Below, one piece after another: positions 12,743 to 19,556 of a stretch of DNA of 19,556 nucleotides. This DNA comes from Dehalococcoidia bacterium UBA5760 (GTDB taxonomy: Bacteria > Chloroflexota > Dehalococcoidia > Dehalococcoidales > UBA5760): NCBI GenBank assembly GCA_002418895.1, contig DIFA01000001.1:1-19556 (forward strand), in the 5' to 3' direction. The position numbers and the translations under genes were made by a program. The notes under the pieces were generated by a model. That model searched no databases. It was given only the letters and a program-made list of their open reading frames with translations, and was not told where the DNA came from. Within the stretch, counting starts at the first letter, position 1. Each line of letters opens with the position of its first letter.

Positions 12743-12856
12743 TAACTAACCCTTTCGGCTTGCGGGTGATAACATTATAGCTGAAATCGGTAGCATGCTC
12801 AATGAGCATTAGTGCCGGAAGGGTGACGAGGCAGTTTGCTCCGGCTTGTGGCGGAA

Positions 12857-13558
12857 CTAACGCTTTTTGAAGAGGGCCAGGAACCTGTCCTCGTAGTCCT
12901 CGAACAGGCCCCAGTGATCGAGCTCGTCTTTCAGCTCGCGCGGTTCGCATTCACCGGTACGGGTCATTCTGAAGAGCTCTTCGATCTTGACCCTGGCGTC
13001 GACCGGGATGCCGCCGGAATCGATATTGAGGAGCCCCCTGGCCCCCATCTGCCTGATATTGTTCTGCACCGAGCTTCCGGTTATCTCATAGATGAACCGC
13101 ATCAGTGAGACGTCCCAGAGTTCGTCCTCACCCTTGATGATGGAGGTGAGCGGTTCGCCGCGCTTATCGATCTCGGCGTTCAGCCGGTCCACTACCGCAG
13201 GCAGACCGTCGGATACGATATTGAGCTCTTTGGGCTCGTTGCGGTAGCTGTAGAATAGGCCGGCGACATTGGGGCCGTGTTTGCTGGTCAGCATCTCGAA
13301 GTATCTTCTTGCCTCGGAGCTGAACCCTTCCAGCCGGGAGAGGTAGTAGGGGGTGACCACCTTCGGCTTCTGGGCAATGACCCTGCCTTCTCTGATCACG
13401 GTCTCGCTGACGTTGTCCACCAGGTCCTTGTAGACCGGTTCGGTAATCAGGTAGTAGTAGATATTGGTCGTGCCGAAAGTGGCCAGGCTCTGCTTGGGCG
13501 GCCTCAATATCTCGGTATGTTCGACTGCCTCTCTAATTCTCTCGTCATTCAGGTCCAT
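12857..13558 (-). CDS. Conserved-type hypothetical protein, 233 aa
   Basis: I do not recognise a named family. The protein lacks a signal peptide and membrane segments. It begins with a short helix and a beta-like stretch (SLATFGTTNIYYYLITEPVY, 24-43), then a central mixed region (TPYYLSRLEGFSSEARRYFE) and a charged helical C terminus (VKIEELFRMTRTGECEPREL). It follows the 196-aa gene by 16 bp, so the two are probably co-transcribed from the promoter at 14202-14230. An AGAGG lies 13 nt before ATG 13558. Function unknown; the pairing with a coiled-coil protein suggests a structural or complex-forming role, which is a guess. Confidence 0.75.
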   Translation of the reverse strand: MDLNDERIREAVEHTEILRPPKQSLATFGTTNIYYYLITEPVYKDLVDNVSETVIREGRVIAQKPKVVTPYYLSRLEGFSSEARRYFEMLTSKHGPNVAGLFYSYRNEPKELNIVSDGLPAVVDRLNAEIDKRGEPLTSIIKGEDELWDVSLMRFIYEITGSSVQNNIRQMGARGLLNIDSGGIPVDARVKIEELFRMTRTGECEPRELKDELDHWGLFEDYEDRFLALFKKR

Positions 13559-13574
13559 ATTTAATACTTGCCTC

Positions 13575-14165
13575 TCATGATATGGCTTTTAGCTCCTGTC
13601 TTAGTTCGTCCAGCAGCTTGAGGTATTCCGAATTAAGCTGTGTCAGTCTCCGCCGCCATTCCGCCTGGAACTGGGGCTGCTTCTCCACATCGATCTTGAT
13701 GCCGACTGCCGAGCCCAGCTGTTGCTTAAGCGCCTGTCTGACCTGTGCTTCGAACTCGGTCTTCAGCGCCAGATAGGCCTGTTTTTTCTGCTGCTCTCCC
13801 ATGTTCTGATAGTGTTCGAAGATATGCCTGATCTTGCTGTAGATGTTTTCCAGGCCGACCCGGTCTTTCTTTATCGCCTTCAATCCGTCCATTGCCCGCT
13901 TGTTCTTTTGCTTTAGCAGGTCGTTATCGGGCAGGTTGATGTTCCTGATCAGGGTATCATTAAGCCCTTCTATAATATATTCTTTTTGCTTTTCATCGTA
14001 CTTGCCCAGCTCGGCTATCAGGTTGCAGTCTCCCCCGAGATATCCGGCGGCCAGCCTTGCCCCCTCGGGGACGTATTTCCATCTCAGGCGTTCCTCTTCG
14101 GTTATCTCACCGAGTTGCGCCAGCTTTGCCATTGCTATCTCGCGGGCACTCTTTATCTCACCCAT
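13575..14165 (-). CDS. Coiled-coil-rich hypothetical protein, 196 aa
   Basis: The start ATG 14165 has GGAG 6 nt upstream and lies about 28 nt after a predicted transcription start. The N-terminal part (MGEIKSAREIAMAKLAQLGE..EEERLRWKYVPEG) is short and highly charged. Residues 90-196 are helical with many Glu, Lys, Gln and Leu (AYLALKTEFEAQVRQALKQQ, EYLKLLDELRQELKA), suggesting coiled coils. There is no signal peptide. I do not recognise a family with known function. It is the first gene of a leftward unit that includes the 233-aa protein and may continue to the thymidylate synthase. It is divergent from archease-rtcB. Confidence 0.75.
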   Translation of the reverse strand: MGEIKSAREIAMAKLAQLGEITEEERLRWKYVPEGARLAAGYLGGDCNLIAELGKYDEKQKEYIIEGLNDTLIRNINLPDNDLLKQKNKRAMDGLKAIKKDRVGLENIYSKIRHIFEHYQNMGEQQKKQAYLALKTEFEAQVRQALKQQLGSAVGIKIDVEKQPQFQAEWRRRLTQLNSEYLKLLDELRQELKAIS

Positions 14166-14201
14166 CTCAGTCTCCGATTATGATCTTTGGCTACACCTGA
14201 A

Positions 14202-14230
14202 ATTATATCAAATCCCGGGGAAAGCTTAAA
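14202..14230 (-). promoter_or_regulatory. Extended -10 promoter for the leftward unit
   Basis: The - strand has TGA-TATAAT (14210-14202), an extended -10 with perfect hexamer, and TTTAAG (14230-14225) 17 bp upstream. It predicts initiation near 14195, about 30 nt before ATG 14165. Confidence 0.6.
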
Positions 14231-14244
14231 TTGCCGCTCCCGGT

Positions 14245-14272
14245 TTGTGTGTATTCCCGGCGGTGATATAAT
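14245..14272 (+). promoter_or_regulatory. Extended -10 promoter for archease-rtcB
   Basis: TGA-TATAAT at 14264-14272 is an extended -10 identical to the divergent one. TTGTGT (14245-14250) is a weak -35 with a 16-bp spacer. Initiation near 14279 leaves a leader of about 16-20 nt containing GGGGTG. Confidence 0.6.
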
Positions 14273-14294
14273 TTAGGTACGGGGTGTATCGATA

Positions 14295-14714
14295 TTGGTG
14301 CAAAAAGACTTTGAGATTATCGACCATACCGCTGACGTTGGCATTGTTGCCTACGGCGACAATATCAGCCAGGCTTTTGGTAATGCGGCCAGGGCTTTGT
14401 TTAGCCTGATAACCGAGCTTGATTCCGTGGCCGAGGTGGTCTGCCGGGACACGGAGCTTAGCGCGGTTGATGAAGAAAGCCTGCTGGTGGCGTGGCTGAA
14501 TGAGCTTATTTATCTTTTCGATACCGAGAATATTGTTTTCAAGCGCTTTGATGTTGCCGTGCTCCCCGGATCAAGTCTCAGGGCGCGGAGCTATGGTGAG
14601 AAGGTGGATGGCTCGAGACACCGGCTGAAGACAGGGGTTAAGGCAGCCACCTACCATATGCTGGGAGTTGAGAAAGGCAACGGCTGCCGGGTACAGGTAA
14701 TACTGGATATTTAA
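14295..14714 (+). CDS. Archease, RtcB activator
   Basis: A 139-aa protein of normal archease length. Archease speeds guanylylation of the RNA ligase RtcB and broadens its nucleotide use. The N terminus has FEIIDHTADVGIVAYG (6-21), the family's metal-binding Asp region. SLLVAWLNELIYLFDTENIV (61-80) is the conserved central helix. HMLGVEKGNGCRVQVILDI at the C terminus ends with the conserved Asp-hydrophobic tail. The start is either TTG 14295 or GTG 14298; the latter gives a better distance to GGGGTG (14281-14286), so the N terminus is uncertain by one residue. rtcB follows after 13 bp, which confirms the functional pair. Confidence 0.92.
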   Translation: MVQKDFEIIDHTADVGIVAYGDNISQAFGNAARALFSLITELDSVAEVVCRDTELSAVDEESLLVAWLNELIYLFDTENIVFKRFDVAVLPGSSLRARSYGEKVDGSRHRLKTGVKAATYHMLGVEKGNGCRVQVILDI

Positions 14715-14727
14715 GAGGGTATAGTTA

Positions 14728-16188
14728 ATGGCATCATCCTGGAGAGAAGTAGTAAACAGGATAGACGACTATCGCTGGGAAATCCCGACGGGTTATAAGC
14801 CGGGTATGCTGGTACCCGGTCTGGTTTATACCAGTGAAGCTATGCTCGACCACATCTGGCAGGAGCAGGCTTTCGATCAGGTGGCCAATGTGGCTTTCCT
14901 GCCCGGTATCGTCGGCTACTCGCTGGCGATGCCGGATATCCATTGGGGATACGGCTTTCCCATCGGCGGTGTCGCCGCCACCAGGGTCAGCGACGGGGTG
15001 ATATCGCCCGGCGGCGTCGGCTTCGACATTAACTGCGGCGTCAGGCTTTTGCGGACCAATCTTACCGCGGCAGAGGTAAGACCCCGGATCGAGCGGTTGG
15101 TCGCCGATCTTTTTACCAGTGTGCCCTCCGGACTCGGCTCGGAAGGTAAGATCAGGGTGAGTGAAAAAGAGCTGGACCAGGTGCTGGTAAAGGGCAGCCG
15201 GTGGGCGCTGGAGAGGGGCTATGGTAACGCTGCTGACGTTGTCGTTACTGAAGAGACGGGTTGTATCAAGGGGGCTAACCCGGATAAGGTAAGCGGTAAG
15301 GCTAAGAAGCGGGGAATACCGCAGCTGGGGACGCTGGGTTCGGGCAATCACTTTCTGGAGGTGGAGGCGGTGGATGAAATCTACGACCTGGTTTCAGCTC
15401 GAGCGATGGGCATAGCCGATGTGGGGCAGGTAGTGGTGATGATTCATACCGGTTCCCGGGGCTTTGGACATGAGGTCTGCGGGGACTACGTCAGGCTGCT
15501 CGGCGAGGCGGTGAGGAAATACGGCATCAGACTGCCTGACCGGCAGCTTGCCTGTGCCCCGGTAAAATCGGCGGAGGGGCGGGACTACCTGGCGGCTATG
15601 GCGTGTGCCGCCAACTATGCCTGGGCCAACCGTCAGTGTATCACCCACTGGGTCAGGGAGTCCCTGGCCAGGGTCCTGCAGAAGAGCGAAAAAGAGATAG
15701 GCCTGGAGCAGATTTATGATGTCTGTCATAATATCGCCAAGCTTGAGGAACACACGGTTGGCGGCAGGAAGGAAGTCCTCTGTGTTCATCGTAAAGGGGC
15801 GACCAGGGCCTTTCCGGCGGGACATCCCGATATCCCCGATATCTACCGCGATATCGGGCAGCCGGTCCTCATCCCCGGCGATATGGGGCGCTGCTCTTAC
15901 ATTGCGGTGGGTACGGAAAGAGCCATGCGGGAATCGTTTGGCTCTACCTGCCATGGGGCGGGGCGGGTACAGAGCCGCTCTGCTGCCAAACGCAGCTTGC
16001 AAGGCAGCGTGGTGGCCAGGGAGCTGGCGGCCCGTGGCATTACGGTTAAAGCGGGTAGTATGGCGTCGCTGGCCGAAGAGGCTTCCCCGGCCTATAAGGA
16101 TGTCAGTGAAGTGGTCGATATTACCGATAGGGCGGGCATCTCAAGCAAGGTAGCCCGGACGGTACCGATAGGTGTGATTAAGGGTTAA
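14728..16188 (+). CDS. rtcB: RNA-splicing ligase RtcB
   Basis: A 486-aa GTP/Mn-dependent ligase that joins RNA 2',3'-cyclic phosphate or 3'-phosphate ends to 5'-OH ends, used in tRNA or RNA repair. The metal and active-site set is complete: GFDINCGVR with Asp100 and Cys103, GSGNHFLEVE with His208, HTGSRGFGHEVC with His240, CHNIAKLE with His334, GDMGRCSYIAVG (384-395), and STCHGAGR with His409, the predicted guanylylated histidine. The length is normal and there is no intein. The ribosome site is AGAGGG, 8 nt before ATG 14728. It is co-transcribed with archease from the extended -10 promoter. Its stop lies 56 bp from the convergent surface-protein gene, with no clear terminator between. Confidence 0.97.
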   Translation: MASSWREVVNRIDDYRWEIPTGYKPGMLVPGLVYTSEAMLDHIWQEQAFDQVANVAFLPGIVGYSLAMPDIHWGYGFPIGGVAATRVSDGVISPGGVGFDINCGVRLLRTNLTAAEVRPRIERLVADLFTSVPSGLGSEGKIRVSEKELDQVLVKGSRWALERGYGNAADVVVTEETGCIKGANPDKVSGKAKKRGIPQLGTLGSGNHFLEVEAVDEIYDLVSARAMGIADVGQVVVMIHTGSRGFGHEVCGDYVRLLGEAVRKYGIRLPDRQLACAPVKSAEGRDYLAAMACAANYAWANRQCITHWVRESLARVLQKSEKEIGLEQIYDVCHNIAKLEEHTVGGRKEVLCVHRKGATRAFPAGHPDIPDIYRDIGQPVLIPGDMGRCSYIAVGTERAMRESFGSTCHGAGRVQSRSAAKRSLQGSVVARELAARGITVKAGSMASLAEEASPAYKDVSEVVDITDRAGISSKVARTVPIGVIKG

Positions 16189-16244
16189 CAGGTAGGGGAA
16201 GGGATTAGTTTATTTCCCGGACGTGGCTGGTGCCGTAATTCTGG

Positions 16245-17462
16245 TCAAGCCGGAGGGGTAACGCGACTGCGGTTTTTTTGCCGCCATCTATACACCAGCG
16301 GTATAGCGATAGCGGCGGCTGCTGCGGCGATAATACCGCCGGCATGCCACCAGTTCCACTCGCCTGACAGCGCCGGGGGTGGTGAAGCCTCCTCCTTAAC
16401 GGTGAAAGAGCCGCTCAAACCGTTGATATCTATCGAGTAGGTACCTGCTTCATTTTGAGAAGTGGTGAAGATAACCGTTTTGCTGACATCTGCGGACAGG
16501 TTTATTTCTTCGGTTGCTTCAATTTCCCCGTTTATCTTCAGTGTAATCGTATGACTGCCTGCTTGCCCGCCGGCGTTGGTCACCAGCAGACCGATGGTTA
16601 CCGAATCGCCGGCACTGATTTCCGCTGGCGAGATGCTCAGTGATTCCGGGTCTATAATAAAGGCGGCCGGCGCCGGCGGAAGTGTTGCCGTAACGGCGAA
16701 GGTGGTGAAGTGATCTACCGGAGCGGTAATGGTATTCGTTTCCGCATTAACGATGGATTCTAAATCCTGCCATCCGGAGGTGTACTCGTCATAATAGGCG
16801 ATGACCAGATCCTCTTCTCTTACCCCGTCGGGGATGTCGGCCGGGTCGTAGTTCCAGGTCAGGATGACCGGCGGTTCGAAGGTAGCCCCGCCGGGGCCCA
16901 GCTGGTAGGGCAGTCCGATGATGCCTACGCCCTCGGGCAGGTCGGGTACACCTTCAGCAACGGTAAAATTTACATCGGTAAGCGGTTTACCCCCTCCATC
17001 CAGGGCAGTGGCCCCGTCGGGAGTAGTAATACTGACTATCTTATCCTCGGAGATGAACTCATTCGAGTCGGAGGCGAAGTGGGCGGTGATATCCAGTGCG
17101 TTGGTGACCTGTATCTCTATCGGGTTCTCGATGGTGGTTGGTTCTCCGTCCCAGATCGGCTCTCCGCTCCAGTTGACGAAGTGGTAGCCGGGTTCTGCGA
17201 TTGCCTCGAGGACGACTTTTCTACCGGTCACGATGGGAAAGGTGTCGGGATAGAAAGACAGGGTATCGCTATCGCCATTTACCGTGACGGTTCCGGTACC
17301 GTTCGGATTGACGTCTATCTCGATGCGTACGGTCGTCGGACCTGACGACCCGCAGCCTCCCCCTCAGCCATAAGTCGGCTTTGCTGTAAACAGCATCGCT
17401 GTTAGCGGTGCTATCAGCACAAGGAGAACCAGCGAAGCGGTTTTTAACAGTTTGCTATTCAT
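16245..17462 (-). CDS. Candidate selenoprotein: signal peptide, in-frame TGA, InlB-like and CARDB-like surface protein
   Basis: The frame runs from ATG 17462 to TGA 16245 (405 aa) if TGA at 17366-17364 (codon 33) is read through. Residues 1-27 are a clear signal peptide (MNSKLLKTASLVLLVLIAPL..). After TAKPTYG comes the TGA, then GGGCGSSGPTT. An InlB/Big-type repeat follows (about 43-125, ending PGYHFVNWSGE.. and ALDITAHFA), then a beta-rich domain (about 140-255), a CARDB-like domain (about 275-355, ISAGDSVTIGLLVTNAGGQA) and a C-terminal membrane helix (IIAAAAAAIAIPLVYRW) with a basic tail. The protein would be exported and membrane-anchored. A SECIS-like hairpin begins 9 nt after the TGA. 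Without recoding no good start exists downstream; the first candidate, GTG 17231, lies inside the first domain. A nonsense mutation is the alternative. Confidence 0.75.
17324..17354 (-). promoter_or_regulatory. SECIS-like hairpin after in-frame TGA
   Basis: Downstream of TGA (17366-17364) the - strand folds as TGCG (17354-17351), GGTCGTC (17350-17344), loop AGGTCC (17343-17338), GACGACC (17337-17331), bulge GTA, and CGCA (17327-17324). This gives a perfect 7-bp upper stem and 4-bp lower stem. The loop starts 20 nt after the TGA, within the spacing known for bacterial SECIS elements, and carries the GGUC that SelB recognises in the E. coli fdhF element (loop AGGUCU). Confidence 0.6.
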
Positions 17463-17470
17463 TCCCTGTC

Positions 17471-17486
17471 CTTATCCTGGGATAAG
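17471..17486. promoter_or_regulatory. 16-bp palindrome next to the ribosome site of the selenoprotein candidate
   Basis: CTTATCC-CA-GGATAAG (- strand) is a perfect 7+7 palindrome in the leader, ending 8 nt before ATG 17462. The ribosome site AAGGACAGGG overlaps its end, so pairing or protein binding here could control translation or transcription. Confidence 0.45.
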
Positions 17487-17566
17487 ATGATAATCTGCTC
17501 TTTAAATGCCACTGGAATGGCCTGTGTCTCTATGGCGGGAGATTAATATTATCATAATAGTAAGTT

Positions 17567-17596
17567 ATACTAGCATAGCGGTTTTTCTGTTGTCAA
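17567..17596 (-). promoter_or_regulatory. Promoter of the selenoprotein candidate
   Basis: A perfect TTGACA (17596-17591), an 18-bp spacer and TGC-TAGTAT, an extended -10 (17575-17567), on the - strand. Initiation near 17560 gives a leader of about 98 nt that contains the palindrome at 17471-17486. Confidence 0.55.
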
Positions 17597-17744
17597 ATAG
17601 TCAGGGAAAACTGAATATGCTGTGATTTGCTTTAAGGATATTGCTCAGATGCACAGCACTATTCAACAGCAATGGCTATTCGGAATGTCCGTTGCTCAGC
17701 ACCATTTTCAAATGTTTACATTAGAGTAGTTGAAGTTCCGGTTT

Positions 17745-19052
17745 TCATGGACATCGAATTACACCCTGCGCCCATAGACATCCGCCGCAGGCAGGGAAGG
17801 GGTTATTGAAGCAATCTTCCTGATTGCTATCCAGCATATAACAACCGCCGCAAATCTGACATGGTGGAAAGTCAAACACCTGTACTCTCTCGCGGAAGGC
17901 GATATGCTCCGGATTATGCCATAAGTCAACTAAATTGTTTTCTAGCACGTTGCCAATAGACCAGCCTTGTAAAGATCGCTCCCAGTCGTTAAGAAAGCTG
18001 ACCTGATTATGCAGCAGCGGTAAACATGGGCTAAAATTGCCGTCCCACCTGATAGCACCAGCCCCGCTTTCTATAAAAGGACACCGATTTTGAGCGCTTC
18101 TGAAAATACTATCAGCCCAGGTAATGTTTACGTTCTTATCAACAAGGGCCCGGATGTAAGCGCTAGTAGTTTCGTCTATATCTATTCTGGGCAGGTGTAT
18201 ATGTGTTGACAGGAATGGCCGCATAGAACCAGCTAGCTCGGGATCAAACAAGCATGTTTCCCCTAGTTTATAGTAAAAGAGCACCTCATCGCGTAACTCG
18301 GAGGTATACGGTAAGACATTCGTTACCATAAAACGCTTTGCCCCCATTTTCAAAGCAATCTTATATACTGCCGGCAGATCGGCGATATTACGCTTCATAG
18401 CGACAAATACGATCCCGAGTTGGGTTCGTGGAAGGCGCGAGAAAGGCGGGTCAAGGCGGAATTGAGATTTACGAAAGTGTGTAAGGTTCTCAAGCACCTT
18501 CGGGAGTTCTGCGCCCAGACGAATATCAGCATAGCTCTCCGGCCTGGCCCCATCGATGGAAACCCATATTACATCAATGCCGATAGCAAGCAATTCGTCC
18601 ATTACGTCCGGAGTAAGCAACGTACCGTTAGTAATCAGTTCCACAGGGGCACCCAGGGCTTTTACTCGGGCTACCATTTCTCTGATTTTAGGGTGAAGTA
18701 AAGGTTCTCCTAATCCGCCAAAGAAGATCTTGGGCAGTGGTTTGAAAGCCTTCAATCCATCAAGCACACGGTTAAAAACGGCATCGCTCATGTTGCCCAT
18801 CGGCTCATTCCATATATTTCGGATGCAAGTACGGCAATTCAGATTGCACAGACTGGTTGGTTCCAGGTATAACTTGGCTAGCTGTGTCGGAGGGCGGCAT
18901 AAGTAAATGCCGTTGGTAACCTCGTTAACACAAATACTAGCGCCTGGTTTGATTCCATAGCGTGCTGCCAGCTCAGGAGGAAGTATTATGTGTCCATCCA
19001 AATCTACTTGCGCCAAAATTTCTTTTCCATAGCTGGTGGTCTTATTGTCCAT
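17745..19052 (-). CDS. AbrB-like/radical SAM/SPASM protein
   Basis: The preferred start is ATG 19052 (435 aa); a TTG frame at 19073 would add 7 residues from a G-run and lacks a good site. The N terminus (residues 10-53) looks like an AbrB/SpoVT swapped-hairpin DNA-binding domain (ILAQVDLDGHIILPPELAAR). The radical SAM core follows, with CNLNCRTC supplying Cys69, Cys73 and Cys76 for the [4Fe-4S] cluster, then GGLGEPLLHP (SAM-binding GGE-like motif) and ISIDGARPESY. The SPASM region includes a central FSPC and a Cys-rich tail (CQICGGCYML.. DCFNN.. CGGCLWAQGVIRCP), which would hold auxiliary clusters. This architecture is typical of peptide- or cofactor-maturing enzymes. The substrate is not visible here; no precursor peptide or oxidoreductase is adjacent within the window. 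Confidence 0.85.
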   Translation of the reverse strand: MDNKTTSYGKEILAQVDLDGHIILPPELAARYGIKPGASICVNEVTNGIYLCRPPTQLAKLYLEPTSLCNLNCRTCIRNIWNEPMGNMSDAVFNRVLDGLKAFKPLPKIFFGGLGEPLLHPKIREMVARVKALGAPVELITNGTLLTPDVMDELLAIGIDVIWVSIDGARPESYADIRLGAELPKVLENLTHFRKSQFRLDPPFSRLPRTQLGIVFVAMKRNIADLPAVYKIALKMGAKRFMVTNVLPYTSELRDEVLFYYKLGETCLFDPELAGSMRPFLSTHIHLPRIDIDETTSAYIRALVDKNVNITWADSIFRSAQNRCPFIESGAGAIRWDGNFSPCLPLLHNQVSFLNDWERSLQGWSIGNVLENNLVDLWHNPEHIAFRERVQVFDFPPCQICGGCYMLDSNQEDCFNNPFPACGGCLWAQGVIRCP

Positions 19053-19151
19053 TTTTATGTTTCGCCCCCCCAACTCTTAACAATACCAGTTTGTACCACG
19101 CTAAGGTTGTCCGAAGCTGTTTTCAAACCGGTAACGATCCGATATTTTGTA

Positions 19152-19556
19152 CTAAACTATTGGGGTTAGGTCACCTCTCTTGGCTGCGAGATAGGATTCA
19201 GCCGCGTTGAATGAGCTTCGAACTAGGGGGCCGGCGATGACTTTCCGAAACCCCAATAGCTTGCCTATACGTGCATAATCTTCGAACTCTTCAGGTCGGA
19301 TGAAGCTGATTACCTTGTGATGCTTTAGTGAAGGCTGTAGGTATTGGCCTATAGTTAATATATCGCACCCGGCTTTTCTCAGATTAGCCATTAGTTCAAT
19401 TACTTCTTGCCGCGATTCACCCAATCCCAACATGAAACCCGATTTGGTTAGTATTTCGTTGTTAAACAGTTTGGTTTGTTCCAGAATTCTAATCGAGCGC
19501 CGGTAGTCTGCTTCCGGCCGAACTTCAGCGTAAAGTCTGGGTATTGTTTCTACATT
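19152..19556 (-). CDS. lipA: Lipoyl synthase, C-terminal part (cut by window end)
   Basis: The visible 134 residues are the C-terminal portion of LipA, the radical SAM enzyme that inserts two sulfurs into octanoyl groups. The frame is open to the window edge (NVETIPRLYAEVRPEADYRR..), so the start and Cys clusters lie outside. Matching segments are NVETIPRLYAEVRP, TKSGFMLGLGESRQEV, CDILTIGQYLQPS, HHKVISFIRPEEF and GPLVRSSFNAAE, where RSSFNA is the conserved C-terminal motif whose Arg-Ser-Ser contributes a cluster ligand. The protein ends at TAG 19152. The radical SAM gene follows 100 bp downstream on the same strand, possibly in one transcript. Confidence 0.95.
   Translation of the reverse strand, partial: NVETIPRLYAEVRPEADYRRSIRILEQTKLFNNEILTKSGFMLGLGESRQEVIELMANLRKAGCDILTIGQYLQPSLKHHKVISFIRPEEFEDYARIGKLLGFRKVIAGPLVRSSFNAAESYLAAKRGDLTPIV

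Noticed and set aside
14734..15351. Long - strand frame opposite the first half of rtcB
   Set aside because: It is the shadow of rtcB, which has complete family motifs on the + strand. The antisense frame has no domain, ribosome site or promoter.
15394..16002. Long - strand frame opposite the second half of rtcB
   Set aside because: Same reason: rtcB coding bias in a GC-rich gene produces open antisense frames.
17364..17366. TGA read as Trp through a changed genetic code
   Set aside because: TGA ends vsr, the META gene and the radical SAM gene at their expected lengths, and TGG is used for Trp throughout.
17601..17744. Repeats TGCTGTG..CACAGCA and TTGCTCAG copies after the radical SAM gene
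   Set aside because: They are short and imperfect and form no clear terminator or array, so I do not call a feature.
1..19556. CRISPR array, rRNA or replication origin
   Set aside because: No regularly spaced direct repeats, rRNA-like sequence or DnaA-box cluster was seen.

Overview
The window looks like a bacterial chromosome segment, probably from the Chloroflexota (Dehalococcoidia-like). This is inferred from an archaeal/methanogen-type thymidylate synthase, an archease-RtcB pair, several clade-type conserved hypotheticals, secreted proteins with Thr/Pro/Gly-rich linkers and a radical SAM gene beside lipA. No 16S or other phylogenetic marker is present, so the assignment is tentative.

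Left part (1 to about 7.75 kb) is an AT-richer accessory or defence island. A rightward four-gene operon encodes a small excisionase/MerR-type HTH protein, a 69-aa protein, a Vsr-type endonuclease and a C5 cytosine methyltransferase. Its promoter lies inside a perfect 12-bp inverted repeat, and the first ATG sits at the predicted transcription start. A leftward, translationally coupled FRG-domain/DUF262 pair converges on it. Next comes a short stretch holding a tRNA 3'-end remnant (candidate attachment site) and a 99-bp MITE-like element with 5-bp target duplication. After that is a large leftward gene for a fused nuclease-like/N6-adenine methyltransferase/recognition protein, resembling a single-chain type IIG restriction-modification enzyme.

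Middle part (8.0 to 14.2 kb) is host-like and mostly leftward. It holds a lipoprotein with a PKD-like domain and two META domains made by a recent 375-bp duplication, an unrecognised 251-aa protein, tRNA-His(GTG) with its promoter and terminator, a stand-alone Smr-domain protein, a lipoprotein with a degenerate gluzincin motif, the archaeal-type thymidylate synthase and two conserved unknowns led by an extended -10 promoter.

Right part (14.2 to 19.6 kb) begins with a rightward archease-rtcB RNA-ligation operon. A leftward surface-protein gene follows. It has a signal peptide, an in-frame TGA at codon 33, a hairpin resembling a bacterial SECIS just downstream, and then InlB-like, CARDB-like and C-terminal membrane segments. 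This is the most interesting item in the window: a candidate selenoprotein of unusual type, with Sec immediately after the signal peptide. The window ends with an AbrB-radical SAM-SPASM protein and the 3' part of lipA, which runs off the right edge.
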